In this document: positions 16,801-24,467 of the stretch, one piece after another
Position numbering within the stretch: the stretch's first letter is position 1
Layout: every line of letters starts with the position of its first letter
Origin: Chloroflexota bacterium
GTDB taxonomy: Bacteria; Chloroflexota; Anaerolineae; 4572-78; J111
Assembly: GCA_016860845.1 (NCBI GenBank)
Contig: BOKF01000014.1
Span: 62,001 to 126,000, forward strand
DNA length: 64,000 nucleotides
Reading direction: 5' to 3'
Program-made: the position numbers and the translations under genes
Notes under the pieces: generated by a model
Databases searched by the model: none
Told to the model about the DNA's origin: nothing
The model's input: the letters and a program-made list of their open reading frames with translations, nothing else

Positions 16801-17315
16801 TCGCCATCGTTTTGCAGCCAACTGCTTTTGATAAAGCCGAAGCAGTCGCCGGTGCGCCAGGCATAGCGATAGGTCAACTGTAGGTCGTAATTGATTTCCT
16901 CGAAAACGAGTTTATTACCGTAGATATTTTTGTAAAGGCTGCGCTCGCAGCGGTAGAGGCCGGCATAGCGAGCCGAGAACGGCTCCCACAACCGGGTGCG
17001 CTCGTCCCGTGTCACCAGAAAAATTATTTTGCTGCCGGTGTGTTCGCTGTGGGCGGCAATCTTGTCATCCGTTTCATAAGGAAAGAGAGCCGATTCGGGA
17101 TTGGCGCGACCGGCTGTCAACCCACCGGTGCTGGAGATGAACAGCCAGTGATCGGCGCTGCTGACCAGGCTCAGGAAGAAGGGGGGCATTTGATCGTAGT
17201 GGCGAATGCGATAGTAGGTCTCGCCGAGGAGTTGGACATAATCGCCCTCGACGGGCAGGGCTTCAATATGGGTTAGGGTACTGCCGATGTGGAGGTTGGT
17301 TTTTTGGTTTTCCAT
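13848..17315 (-). CDS. Large six-hairpin glycosidase/phosphorylase-like protein (GH94-like layout)
   Basis: This 1155-residue cytoplasmic protein lacks a signal peptide. The N-terminal part (about 1-300) is beta-rich and contains ISSTGGLTAGRANPESALFPY, much like the start of cellobiose-phosphorylase-type enzymes. The centre (about 350-900) is helix-rich, as expected for an (alpha/alpha)6 barrel, with long Trp/Tyr/Pro segments. The end has GLGFNKSPQVYGAFPTDPYS, then a beta cap. I infer phosphorolysis or hydrolysis of an imported oligosaccharide, since it follows the ABC permeases in the same direction. Related giant phosphorylase families (GH149/GH161) are of similar length, but I cannot place it. 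A hairpin at 17347-17375 separates it from the permease gene. Confidence 0.6.
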   Translation of the reverse strand: MENQKTNLHIGSTLTHIEALPVEGDYVQLLGETYYRIRHYDQMPPFFLSLVSSADHWLFISSTGGLTAGRANPESALFPYETDDKIAAHSEHTGSKIIFLVTRDERTRLWEPFSARYAGLYRCERSLYKNIYGNKLVFEEINYDLQLTYRYAWRTGDCFGFIKSSWLQNDGDESCRVELLDGLQNLLPYGATTQLQSSFSTLLNAYKRNEIEPTTGLGMFGLSATPTDRAEPSESLKVTIAWQAGLDSVQHLLCAEQLEAFRRGRSISPEQDVAGKAGAYLVNSTLTLAGGQMRSWHIVADVNQDSRAVANLVRRLQNEGEAMTNQLEDDIEQGTAELVKYVASADGLQLSADQSTTSHHFANVLFNILRGGIFADGYRVDKRDLLAFIRTRNRPVLAAQAAWFEALPDKINLRELYARAAVAHSPDLERLCYEYLPLTFSRRHGDPSRPWNRFSITLKQPDGSPRLDYQGNWRDIFQNWEPLAYAFPTTIEGMIAKFLNATTADGYNPYRVTRDGIEWETPEPDHPWANIGYWGDHQIIYLQKLLEFAAQAHPGALRAFWNRPIFAYANVPYRLRPYQAMLTDWYNTIDFDRKSDQVAMAAVAAMGTDGRLCRDSDGAVIHATMVEKLLVLLLAKLTNLVPEGGIWMNTQRPEWNDANNALVGKGLSVVTVAYLRRFVAFWLAQLAGAETTTFRVNVAVADLFKAVQSILVCSQAHLETGFTAETRRAVMDALGAVATAYRSSLYRDGLPAEQAELTGQELCDFLALAQTHFEHTLHTNRRPDNLYHAYNILRLDTHSAAVEHLYPMLEGQVAILSSGMLTPDDAVALLKSLRQSDLYRADQHSYMLYPNRTLPGFLQKNNVTTEQVAGSTLVAALTAAGDQRLLIRDETGVYHFNGTFRNADDVAQVLADLAQEPLYAGLVAAEQTFILDLFETVFGHRSFTGRSGTFFAFEGLGSIYWHMVSKLLLAVQQCHTAAVTSGADPAVTAALAAAYYDIRQGLGFNKSPQVYGAFPTDPYSHTPAGSGARQPGMTGQVKEEILTRLGELGVTVKQGELNFTPTLLRPDEFLHEPSQFTYIAVQGQPQTVSLPAKSLAFTFCQTPIIYTRNPTTAIEITYANGTRDTVDGSRLDATTSRHIFDRDGQIQLVRIMVAV

Positions 17316-17346
17316 GGGGATGCTCTCCCTGGCAAATAGGCTTATC

Positions 17347-17375
17347 GGAGTCCAAAAGCATTGCTTTTGGACTCC
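17347..17375. terminator. Perfect 14-bp intergenic hairpin
   Basis: GGAGTCCAAAAGCA (17347-17360) pairs perfectly with 17362-17375. TTTTT follows on the plus strand only, so it is a standard intrinsic terminator for plus-strand RNA. For the minus-strand operon it would be a stable hairpin without a U-run, better suited to limiting 3' decay of the permease message or reducing expression of the following large gene. Confidence 0.55.
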
Positions 17376-17390
17376 TTTTTCATTGATGTT

Positions 17391-18254
17391 TTATCCTTTG
17401 ACTGCCCCCTGGGTTAAGCCTGAGATGATGTAACGCTGCAAGAACAGGAACAGAATCAACATAGGGAACGTCATAAGCAATACTGCCGCCGCCAGGGTGG
17501 GCCAATTGCTGCCATAGACGCCCTGGAATACGATCATGCCGCGAGTGATGGGGTAATAATCCTTGTTGGTCAGATAGATTGTTGGCAGGATCAGCTCATT
17601 CCAGATGCCGATGGCGTGCAACACGGCCACGGTGGCCACGGCGGGCTGGATCAACGGCAAGATCACCGTCGTGACGTAGCGGAAATAGCCACAACCGTCT
17701 ATGGCGGCGGCTTCATCCAGTTCCCTGGGAACGGTTTTGATGTAGTTGACCAGGATGACGATCCCAATGGGGTTTACCAGGAATAGCATGATGTAGCCGA
17801 TGGGGTTGTTGTATAACCCTATACTCAACATCAACTGAAACTGAGGGATCAGGGCCACCGGCAAAAACAAGGCCACGACGAACATGGTCAATAACACGTT
17901 GGCCCCTTTCACATAACCGCGCGAGATGGGGAAGGCGACAAACACGGCGGTGGCGATATAAACCAGCGTGGCCACGATGGTATAGATCAGCGAATTGGTC
18001 AGGTAACGGGGGAAGTTGGCCTTGTTCCAGGCTTCAACAAAATTCTGGAAATTGAAGGTGGTCGCTGGTGCAACCGCATCTTTCATAAACTCTGGCATTG
18101 TTTTCAGCGATGTGTTGACCAGCATGAGCAAAGGTCCCAGGTAGATAACGGCAAACAGCAGCAGAATCAGATATGCTCCCAGGCGCTCCCAGTTGATGGG
18201 CCTGGTAGTGGCCTGCTGCTTAAGCTCAGGTTTGGTGGCAATTGCTGTGCTCAT
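17391..18254 (-). CDS. Carbohydrate ABC transporter permease (MalG/UgpE type)
   Basis: This 287-residue inner-membrane permease has six membrane helices and the MalG-type EAA loop, seen as PRELDEAAAIDGCGYFRYV, which docks on the ATPase. Cytoplasmic N-terminal residues (1-25) are polar. It overlaps the preceding permease gene by four bases (ATGA), which indicates translational coupling. No ATPase gene is present in the locus, so the importer must share a general MsiK/UgpC-type ATPase encoded elsewhere, as is common for this family. Confidence 0.92.
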   Translation of the reverse strand: MSTAIATKPELKQQATTRPINWERLGAYLILLLFAVIYLGPLLMLVNTSLKTMPEFMKDAVAPATTFNFQNFVEAWNKANFPRYLTNSLIYTIVATLVYIATAVFVAFPISRGYVKGANVLLTMFVVALFLPVALIPQFQLMLSIGLYNNPIGYIMLFLVNPIGIVILVNYIKTVPRELDEAAAIDGCGYFRYVTTVILPLIQPAVATVAVLHAIGIWNELILPTIYLTNKDYYPITRGMIVFQGVYGSNWPTLAAAVLLMTFPMLILFLFLQRYIISGLTQGAVKG

Positions 18255-19177
18255 CCCAGTATCCTTTCTTCTCTACGCCGCAGAAAGTATTGGACCGCCA
18301 TGCCAATGACCAGAACCAGGAAGAATAGCACGATGGAAGCGGCAGCGGCATAACCCTGGCGGAAGGCGCTGGTAACACTCCCCGACGTTTGGCCAAAACC
18401 CTGGGCAAAAATCAAATAGCCTAAAACTTGGGTGCCGTTCCGGTAACCCAGCAGAACCAGGAAGAGCTGCCACGCCTGGAGCGAGCCGATGATATTTAAG
18501 AGTATATTGGTATTCACGCTTGGCGTCAGCAAAGGCCAGGTGACGTTGGTAAAGACTTGCCAGGAGTTGGCCCCGTCAATTCGAGCCGCCTCGTAGAGTT
18601 CACCGGAAATGGTTTGCAAACCGGCGATGAAGATAACCATTGTCATGCCCATATTGGCCCAGATCTGAACCACAATGACCCAGGCAAAGGCTTCGGTGGG
18701 CTGCCCGCCCAAAAATTCGGATTGCATGCCAAACAAGCCCAATATTTTGGCCATTGGCCCGCCCAACGGATAGAGGAAGAGCGACCAGATCAAGCCCTGG
18801 ATGACTGCGCCCAAAATCACCGGCATGAAGTAGAGCGTCCGAAAAAAGTTTGTGCCCTTCAAGCGTTGATTGACCACCAGCGCCATGAGCAGGCCCAGCG
18901 TAAACTGGATGGTCGCCACAAAGAAACAAAACACCAGGGTGCGGAAGAGCGCGTCATAGTTATCGCGCGAGGCCTGGCCCATAAATAGAAATTCTCGATA
19001 ATTTTCCAGCCCAATCCAATGGACGGGCGCACCGCGGATGCCGGTGGCATCCGTAAAAGAGTAAACCGTTGTGGCTAGGGAAGGTCCCAGAGAGATGAGC
19101 AGGTAAAAGAATATCCCTGGCAGGAGTAACAGGTAAGGGGTTAACCTGGCCCAGCCGCGACCAAAGTGGTAGGTCAT
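18251..19177 (-). CDS. Carbohydrate ABC transporter permease (MalF/UgpA type)
   Basis: This 308-residue permease has six or more membrane helices and the MalF-type EAA loop (SGELYEAARIDGANSWQVF). It pairs with the downstream MalG-type subunit to form the channel of a sugar importer. The gene follows the binding-protein gene after an 85-base gap that contains a hairpin. The substrate cannot be read from the permease; the neighbouring glycosidase/phosphorylase-like gene suggests an oligosaccharide. Confidence 0.92.
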   Translation of the reverse strand: MTYHFGRGWARLTPYLLLLPGIFFYLLISLGPSLATTVYSFTDATGIRGAPVHWIGLENYREFLFMGQASRDNYDALFRTLVFCFFVATIQFTLGLLMALVVNQRLKGTNFFRTLYFMPVILGAVIQGLIWSLFLYPLGGPMAKILGLFGMQSEFLGGQPTEAFAWVIVVQIWANMGMTMVIFIAGLQTISGELYEAARIDGANSWQVFTNVTWPLLTPSVNTNILLNIIGSLQAWQLFLVLLGYRNGTQVLGYLIFAQGFGQTSGSVTSAFRQGYAAAASIVLFFLVLVIGMAVQYFLRRREERILG

Positions 19178-19212
19178 CGAGTTAATCCTCCATTCTGCGC
19201 AATATGAGGGTA

Positions 19213-19239
19213 GGCTTCTTGCCTATCGGGCAAGAAGCC
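19213..19239. terminator. Intercistronic hairpin after the binding-protein gene
   Basis: GGCTTCTTGCC (19213-19223) pairs perfectly with 19229-19239 across a five-base loop. No U-run follows in the minus direction. Hairpins at this place in sugar ABC operons usually protect the upstream message, so that binding protein is made in excess over permeases; that role is inferred here. Confidence 0.55.
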
Positions 19240-19262
19240 CACCTTAGCAAAGAAACAGTTAT

Positions 19263-20609
19263 TTATTTGACGGCGTCAAGCCCGGACTGAAGGTCGGCCT
19301 GAACTTTGTCGGCCAGTACCTGGGCATCGTCGTAGGTGCCGAACGGTTTGAAGTAGGAAGCATAGGGGTTGGCATATTGACCAGCGCCCTTCGGCTGCAC
19401 CCAGTACTGCTCATAACCCACGCGGAAGTTAGCCAGGTAAGGGGCGACTTCCTGGCCTATCTGCGTCTTCAAGGTAGCCCCCGGCTGGGTGGGAATGAAG
19501 CCAACCGCGTTGACAAAGGCCTGGTAGTTAGCCGGGTCTGAGAATTCCGTCAGGTATTGCAAAGCCGCCTCTTTATTGGAGGTCTTGGCCGCGATGACCC
19601 AGCCTTGATCGTACTTGCCAAACAGATACTTGTTGTCGTCTTTGTTATCGCTGCCGGGGAAGGGAATGTACCCCCACTTGAAGGCCGGTTGAGCCGATTC
19701 GATCGCAGCGGCATACCAGGTCCCGCCCGCGAACATCGCCACCGCGCCGGAGGCAAAGCGCCCCGGAGCCGCATCGGCCGCGATGCCGCTGGCGCCCGTT
19801 TCCATCATCTCCCCGGCATAGATCTGCATCTTTTTCCACATCTCAAGGGATTTGGCATCGTTCCACTTAATCGAGCCTTCCCACAGCCCTTGCACCAGAG
19901 CGGCCTGGTCGGGGTAGAGAGCGCCGATGAGGCCATACGCGCCCACAAAGATCGGCCAGCCATCTTTGCCGCCGGCGGTCATGCAGGGAATATTGGCCTG
20001 CTTAAAGGTTTCGCAAGCGGCCACCAACTCACTCCAGGTGGTGGGTACGGCAACCTTATTGGCAGTGAACAGGTCTTTGTTGTAGTAGATGCCGCTGTAG
20101 ACTACCCGCCCCAGGTTGATCTCGTAGACTTTGCCATTATAAGTACCGGCGTCCTTGATAGTGGCCGTGTCAAAGTTTTTCACGAACGGCTGGTCGGTCA
20201 GGTCCATCAAATAGCCGGCGTCAATCAAGGTTTGCCAGTTGGGTGGGTCCACCTTTTTCATATAAGGCTGGGCCGCGTTGGCAAAGCCGAACATATCCAC
20301 CACATCTACATCATTGGCGGTCAAACGGGTTTGGGAGACCGTGCTCAGATCATTGGCGTTGACCACCGACATATCTACGGTGACGTGGGGATACTTGGCC
20401 TGGAACTTTTCGTTAAAGGTATTCATATATTCCACCATAGGGGGGTTCTGGTGGATGAGGACTCGCAGGGTCACCGGGGCGGTGGCGGAGTCCGCGGCCG
20501 GCGCTTCGGCCGGTTTCTCTGAGGCAGGGGCTGCCGCACCTCCGCAAGCGGCCAGCAACAGAGCCACCGTCACTATCAGCGCGATGATTAAAAAGCTTGA
20601 TTTTCGCAT
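19263..20609 (-). CDS. Extracellular carbohydrate-binding lipoprotein (ABC, family 1)
   Basis: This 448-residue protein starts MRKSSFLII and has a lipoprotein signal ending LLLAAC, followed by a Gly/Ala/Pro linker. The mature part has the maltose-binding-like fold: TLRVLIHQNPP at the first strand, a middle GVYYNKDLF-like segment (YSGIYYNKDLF), and a late AVAMFAGGTWYAA motif of sugar-binding proteins. The ATG at 20607-20609 is chosen because a strong Shine-Dalgarno (GAGGAGG) lies just before it; an upstream in-frame start would add 18 charged residues ahead of the signal peptide. It is first in the operon with two permeases and is transcribed from a consensus promoter flanked by LacI-type operators. 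Confidence 0.92.
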   Translation of the reverse strand: MRKSSFLIIALIVTVALLLAACGGAAAPASEKPAEAPAADSATAPVTLRVLIHQNPPMVEYMNTFNEKFQAKYPHVTVDMSVVNANDLSTVSQTRLTANDVDVVDMFGFANAAQPYMKKVDPPNWQTLIDAGYLMDLTDQPFVKNFDTATIKDAGTYNGKVYEINLGRVVYSGIYYNKDLFTANKVAVPTTWSELVAACETFKQANIPCMTAGGKDGWPIFVGAYGLIGALYPDQAALVQGLWEGSIKWNDAKSLEMWKKMQIYAGEMMETGASGIAADAAPGRFASGAVAMFAGGTWYAAAIESAQPAFKWGYIPFPGSDNKDDNKYLFGKYDQGWVIAAKTSNKEAALQYLTEFSDPANYQAFVNAVGFIPTQPGATLKTQIGQEVAPYLANFRVGYEQYWVQPKGAGQYANPYASYFKPFGTYDDAQVLADKVQADLQSGLDAVK

Positions 20610-20746
20610 TGTGTCTTCCTCCTCACTGAGTTTAAAGAAGCGTTTCTTGAAAAATTTTTCCAACGTACCGATTTTCTGCGCAATGAACCGGAGATTTCTG
20701 CCCTATCTCCTCCTTTCTGGACTAACCAATCACCTGTACTAAGAAT

Positions 20747-20760
20747 TGAAAGCGATTTCA
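20747..20760. promoter_or_regulatory. LacI-type operator 2
   Basis: TGAAAGCGATTTCA matches the LacI/GalR-family dyad with the usual central CG. It lies in the leader of the binding-protein gene, 42 bp (about four helical turns) from operator 1 centre to centre. Confidence 0.85.
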
Positions 20761-20788
20761 TAACTATGGTGGTTTTAGCCGGATAATT

Positions 20789-20802
20789 TGAAAGCGTTTT
20801 CA
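20789..20802. promoter_or_regulatory. LacI-type operator 1, at the transcription start of the sugar operon
   Basis: TGAAAGCGTTTTCA lies immediately downstream of the -10 box of the minus-strand promoter (20805-20810), covering the predicted start point. Repressor bound here would block initiation directly. Confidence 0.88.
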
Positions 20803-20804
20803 AC

Positions 20805-20833
20805 ATTGTATCACGTATTATTGTCCTTGTCAA
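20805..20833 (-). promoter_or_regulatory. Consensus sigma-70 promoter of the sugar ABC operon
   Basis: Read on the minus strand, TTGACA (20833-20828), a 17-base spacer and TACAAT (20810-20805) form a near-perfect promoter. The predicted start is near 20797, inside operator 1. Confidence 0.85.
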
Positions 20834-20961
20834 GAGCGAAATTTACATTTTGAACAAATTGAAGCCAGATTCTAGCTCGAAAATTTATGATTCTGTCTCA
20901 AATTGAATTATTTATCAGAGAAAGACCAATTTTTTCGGGTACGCTGAATTTTGAGTCAAAC

Positions 20962-20989
20962 TTGCCTGAAAGCGATTTCAAGCTATAAT
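20962..20989 (+). promoter_or_regulatory. Promoter of the LacI-family gene
   Basis: TTGCCT (20962-20967), a 16-base spacer and TATAAT (20984-20989) face the regulator gene. The spacer is filled by operator 3, so autorepression is expected. Confidence 0.7.
20967..20980. promoter_or_regulatory. LacI-type operator 3, in the regulator's own promoter
   Basis: TGAAAGCGATTTCA is identical to operator 2 and lies between the -35 and -10 boxes of the regulator promoter. It is 178 bp (about 17 helical turns) from operator 1, a phase suited to looping. Confidence 0.85.
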
Positions 20990-21010
20990 AGAATAATAGC
21001 GAGGATATTC

Positions 21011-22021
21011 ATGGTTCACGAGAAAAAAGTAAACATTCAAGATATTGCTCAGAAAGCAAATGTCTCAATCAGTACGGTTTCCCGGGTTTTGAACGATGGG
21101 GCCTCCGTTGCGGAGGCCAAACGAAACGCTGTCTTGCAGGCTGTGGCCGAACTAAATTACCAACCCAATGTGGCCGCTCAAGCCCTGGCCGGCGGCCAAA
21201 CCAAAACCGTTGGCATCATTACCCAGGACATCAGCAATCCATTCTACGACGCAATTTTGCGTGGTGTGCGACAAGGACTTGAAGGTAGCGGCTATTACCC
21301 GATATTTGCCGATGGTCGTTGGCAGGCGGCCAAAGAGCAAAAGGCCATCTTGATGCTCCTGGCCCGGCGGGTTGATGCTTTAATTATTTTGGGCGGCTGC
21401 AGTCCTGAGGAATCGCTCCAGCAATTTGGGCAGCAGACGCCGCTCATCGTTATCGGTCGGAGTTTACCAACTCTGGCCAATCAATGTTTGCTTCTGGATG
21501 ATTTTGAGGGAGCTTACAAAGCCACCCAATATTTAATTGGGCTGGGGCATCAACGGATTGCGCATATTACCGGGATTCTAGCTCATCAAGACGCGGTTGA
21601 ACGACGTAAAGGGTATGAGCAGGCCCTGACCGAGGCTGGGCTTGAACCGGACCCCGACCTCCTGATCGAAGGTGATTTTCTGGAACAGTCGGGGCTATTA
21701 GCGGTCGAAATGTTGTTCAGCCGCGCCCGCCCCTTTAGCGCCATTTTTGCCGCCAACGACCAGATGGCCTACGGTGTCCTCCTGGGCCTGTATCGGCGTG
21801 GGATTCGCGTGCCGGACGATGTATCCCTGATTGGTTTTGATGATCAGCGAACCTCAGCTTATACCACTCCACCCCTGACGACCATCCGGCAACCCGCGAT
21901 TGAAATTGGCGAAACGGCTGCCCAGGCCATCCTGCATTTGCTTAAGGACAAACCATTTACGATGCCAGAGTTTCCGGCTGAGTTAGTCATTCGAGAGTCG
22001 GTAGCCAGGTATCGTTACTAA
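21011..22021 (+). CDS. LacI-family transcriptional repressor of the sugar ABC operon
   Basis: This 336-residue regulator has an N-terminal LacI helix-turn-helix (VNIQDIAQKANVSISTVSRVL, residues 6-26), the hinge helix (PNVAAQALAGGQ) and a periplasmic-binding-like sensor domain (TKTVGIITQDISNPFYDAIL onward). ATG 21011 with GAGGA upstream is the start; a longer frame from 20951 would read through the promoter and operator. It is divergent from the binding-protein operon, and three copies of a LacI-type operator lie between them, so it almost certainly represses both. The inducer is presumably the imported sugar or a breakdown product. Operators of this type were not seen before the inositol operon. 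Confidence 0.93.
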   Translation: MVHEKKVNIQDIAQKANVSISTVSRVLNDGASVAEAKRNAVLQAVAELNYQPNVAAQALAGGQTKTVGIITQDISNPFYDAILRGVRQGLEGSGYYPIFADGRWQAAKEQKAILMLLARRVDALIILGGCSPEESLQQFGQQTPLIVIGRSLPTLANQCLLLDDFEGAYKATQYLIGLGHQRIAHITGILAHQDAVERRKGYEQALTEAGLEPDPDLLIEGDFLEQSGLLAVEMLFSRARPFSAIFAANDQMAYGVLLGLYRRGIRVPDDVSLIGFDDQRTSAYTTPPLTTIRQPAIEIGETAAQAILHLLKDKPFTMPEFPAELVIRESVARYRY

Positions 22022-22030
22022 ACTAAATGG

Positions 22031-22147
22031 GTAGTACATTTGGGCATAAGTAGCTTGCCAGTTTTTTGACCGCCGACCGCAGACGGCAGACAGCGATCAG
22101 TGGTCGGCGGTCTGGACTGTTGTTTTATTTACACCGCAGTGTAGTAG
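22031..22147. repeat. MITE-like element, copy 2
   Basis: The start GTAGTACATTTGGGCATAAGTA and the end ACACCGCAGTGTAGTAG match those of the element at 7348-7459 with few changes. The middle differs and holds an inverted repeat of GACCGCCGACCG words with GGTCGGCGGTC. It lies in the 303-base gap before the inositol operon. Confidence 0.55.
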
Positions 22148-22181
22148 TTATTTCGACCTGGGCAATAGGGTTTTACCAGAT

Positions 22182-22210
22182 TTGCACTTGTTCTACATAT
22201 GAGCTAAATT
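22182..22210 (+). promoter_or_regulatory. Possible promoter of the inositol operon
   Basis: TTGCAC (22182-22187), a 17-base spacer and TAAATT (22205-22210) are the best promoter-like pair before iolE. The match is moderate. No clear operator dyad for an IolR-type regulator was seen in this gap. Confidence 0.3.
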
Positions 22211-22324
22211 GGTAGAGTTAGCAACGCTTCCATGTTCGGGTTACACAAAGGTTTGCGCCATCCAACTAACCCAAAATCAGGCATTCTGGCGATTTGAATG
22301 GCCTGTTCTTAAAACGAAGGATAA

Positions 22325-23227
22325 ATGATACGAATAGCCAATGCCCCCTGCTCCTGGGGAGTCATCGAAAAAACCTACGAAGGCGACCGGTCTTATGGCT
22401 ATGAGCGAGTCATTAATGAAATGCAGGCGACCGGCTTTGCCGGTACCGAACTGGGCGACTGGGGCTTTATGCCTACCGATCCGGCGACGCTCAAGGCCGA
22501 ACTGGAAAAACGTAACCTCAGCCTCATCGCCTCCTGGGTTACGGCGGTGCTGATTGAGCCGGAAGGCCACGCTGATAGCGCCGACCGGGCCGTGCGCGCC
22601 GCCCAGTTGATGGCCGAGGTCGCCGGAAACAGCCCCGTGATTGTGGTCGGCGACAATCTGTTTGCCTATGAGGCCCGCAACAAAATTGTGGGCCGCGTCA
22701 CACCCGAAGACAGCATGACCGCTGAACAGTGGCAAATTTTTGTGAATGGCGTTCACCACATTGCCCAACGGGTCAGAGAAGAGGCCGGACTGCGCACCGT
22801 TTTTCATCCCCACTGTTCCACCTGGATTGAAGCTCCCCACGAAATTGCCAAATTAATGGAAATGACCGACCCGAACCTGGTGGGCTTATGCCTGGATACC
22901 GGTCACTACCAATTTGGCGGCGGCGACCCCGTGACCGCCGTGCGCCAACACGCTGGCCGCATCCGCCACGTCCACTTTAAAGATTGTCACCCGGATATTG
23001 CGGCGCAGGCCCGGCGGGAAGGGTGGGAGTACAACTTTGCCGTCGGTAAGGGCCTGTTTTGCGAACTGGGCCAGGGCGGAGTTGATTTTTCCGCTGTGCT
23101 GAACGAGCTGAACGCCATCAATTACACCGGCTGGGTGGTCATTGAGCAAGATGTCCTGCCCAATATGGGCACACCCAAAGAAGCCGCCCAGCGCAACCGC
23201 GATTTTCTACACAGCATTGGCGTGTAG
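22325..23227 (+). CDS. iolE: Myo-inosose-2 dehydratase-like TIM-barrel protein
   Basis: This 300-residue protein belongs to the xylose-isomerase-like TIM-barrel family and fits IolE, which dehydrates 2-keto-myo-inositol to the trihydroxycyclohexanedione. Marks are ANAPCSWGV at the first strand, the metal-site Glu in LGDWGF/GTELG, FHPHCSTWIE, LCLDTGHY (metal Asp and His), and IRHVHFKD, then a late Glu in WVVIEQD. It is first of an inositol gene run, with Shine-Dalgarno AAGGAT before the ATG. A general sugar isomerase/epimerase is the alternative, but the context with iolC, iolB, iolD and iolG makes IolE much more likely. Confidence 0.88.
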   Translation: MIRIANAPCSWGVIEKTYEGDRSYGYERVINEMQATGFAGTELGDWGFMPTDPATLKAELEKRNLSLIASWVTAVLIEPEGHADSADRAVRAAQLMAEVAGNSPVIVVGDNLFAYEARNKIVGRVTPEDSMTAEQWQIFVNGVHHIAQRVREEAGLRTVFHPHCSTWIEAPHEIAKLMEMTDPNLVGLCLDTGHYQFGGGDPVTAVRQHAGRIRHVHFKDCHPDIAAQARREGWEYNFAVGKGLFCELGQGGVDFSAVLNELNAINYTGWVVIEQDVLPNMGTPKEAAQRNRDFLHSIGV

Positions 23228-23300
23228 ACGTGTCGCGGGCTGCGGCTTGGGGATAGTTCCTCTCAATATCTCTATTTTAAATTTTTTGGAGACAAAACCA

Positions 23301-24467
23301 GTGAAAACCATCAACGTCGGCGTTATTGGTATGGGCTGGATGGGGTCGGCGCACAGCCGGGCCTACAAAGCCGTCGCAGATCGCTTTTTTGATAAAGGCA
23401 TCCGGGCGCGGTTAGTGATGTGTGCGGATGAGGTTGAAGCGCGGGCCACCGAAGCACAAATGCGGCTCGGCTTTGAACAATCCACCACCGACTGGCGCGA
23501 GGTGGTCAACCACCCCGATATTCAAGCCGTTGACATCACCTCGCCCAACTTTATGCACAAAGAGATGGCCCTGGCTGCTATTGCCGCCGGGAAACACGTT
23601 TTTTGTGAAAAGCCGGTCGGCTGCACCCCGGCAGAAACCGCCGAAATCTACCACGCCGCCACAGAAGCGGGCCTGTTAAGCTTCGTCGGCCTCAACTACC
23701 GCTGGGCCCCGCTGGTCCAATTTACCCACAACCTGATTCAGGAGGGCAAATTGGGCGAAATCACCCACTACCGCGGCCGCTTTTTCTCGATGTATGCCAG
23801 TGACCCGTTGAGCCAGTTAAGCTGGCGCTTCCTGGCCGAAAAATCGGGCACCGGTATTTTGGGCGATGTCATGCCCCACGTGGTGGATATGGCCCAATTC
23901 CTTATCGGCCCCATTGAGCGGGTGATGAGCAACAAACATATCTTCATCACCGAGCGCCCCCTGCCGGTGCCGGGTCGCGGCACGCACTTTTCGCGCGGCT
24001 TGCCGGATGACCCCAAAGGCAAGGTCACCAACGAGGATTACGTGGGTGTATTGGTGCAGTTTGCCAACGGCGCGCAGGGTACGCTGGAAACCTGTCGTGC
24101 TATTTACGGCCCCAAATGTGAAATGGCCTTTGAAATCAACGGCACGAAAGGCGCGGTCAAATGGAATTTTGAAACGATGAATGAAATCGAGGTCTACCTG
24201 CCGGACCAAACAAAAGGCCACGAGGGGTTTGTACGTATTTTGGCCGGCCCGGACCACCCCTTCCATGAGCGTTTCAATCCCGGCCCCGGCATCGGCCTGG
24301 GCTACGAAGATTTGAAATGCATCGAAGCCTACCATTTCCTGCAATCCATTGTAGACAACACCCAGCTTGCCCCCAGCCTGGAACAAGCCTACGCTTTTGC
24401 CAATGTGGACGCCGCGATCATGCGTTCCTGGGATAGCCACACCTGGGAAGAAGTAACCCCCCTATGA
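23301..24467 (+). CDS. Gfo/Idh/MocA oxidoreductase of the inositol operon
   Basis: This 388-residue NAD(P)-dependent dehydrogenase has the Rossmann motif GVIGMGWMGSAHSRA at its start, CEKPVG (with the catalytic-site Lys) near residue 100, and a C-terminal alpha/beta domain with DVMPHVVDMAQFLIG carrying the usual Asp/His. GTG 23301 with GGAG upstream is the start. It differs from the second such enzyme at 29700, so the two may handle different inositol stereoisomers, for example scyllo- and myo-inositol. Longer than IolG (about 340) because of an extra segment near residues 200-240. Its stop overlaps the iolC start by four bases. Confidence 0.85.
   Translation: MKTINVGVIGMGWMGSAHSRAYKAVADRFFDKGIRARLVMCADEVEARATEAQMRLGFEQSTTDWREVVNHPDIQAVDITSPNFMHKEMALAAIAAGKHVFCEKPVGCTPAETAEIYHAATEAGLLSFVGLNYRWAPLVQFTHNLIQEGKLGEITHYRGRFFSMYASDPLSQLSWRFLAEKSGTGILGDVMPHVVDMAQFLIGPIERVMSNKHIFITERPLPVPGRGTHFSRGLPDDPKGKVTNEDYVGVLVQFANGAQGTLETCRAIYGPKCEMAFEINGTKGAVKWNFETMNEIEVYLPDQTKGHEGFVRILAGPDHPFHERFNPGPGIGLGYEDLKCIEAYHFLQSIVDNTQLAPSLEQAYAFANVDAAIMRSWDSHTWEEVTPL

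Noticed and set aside
20951..21010. Earlier TTG start for the LacI-family gene
   Set aside because: The extra region contains the promoter and operator 3; the ATG at 21011 has a Shine-Dalgarno and directly precedes the helix-turn-helix.
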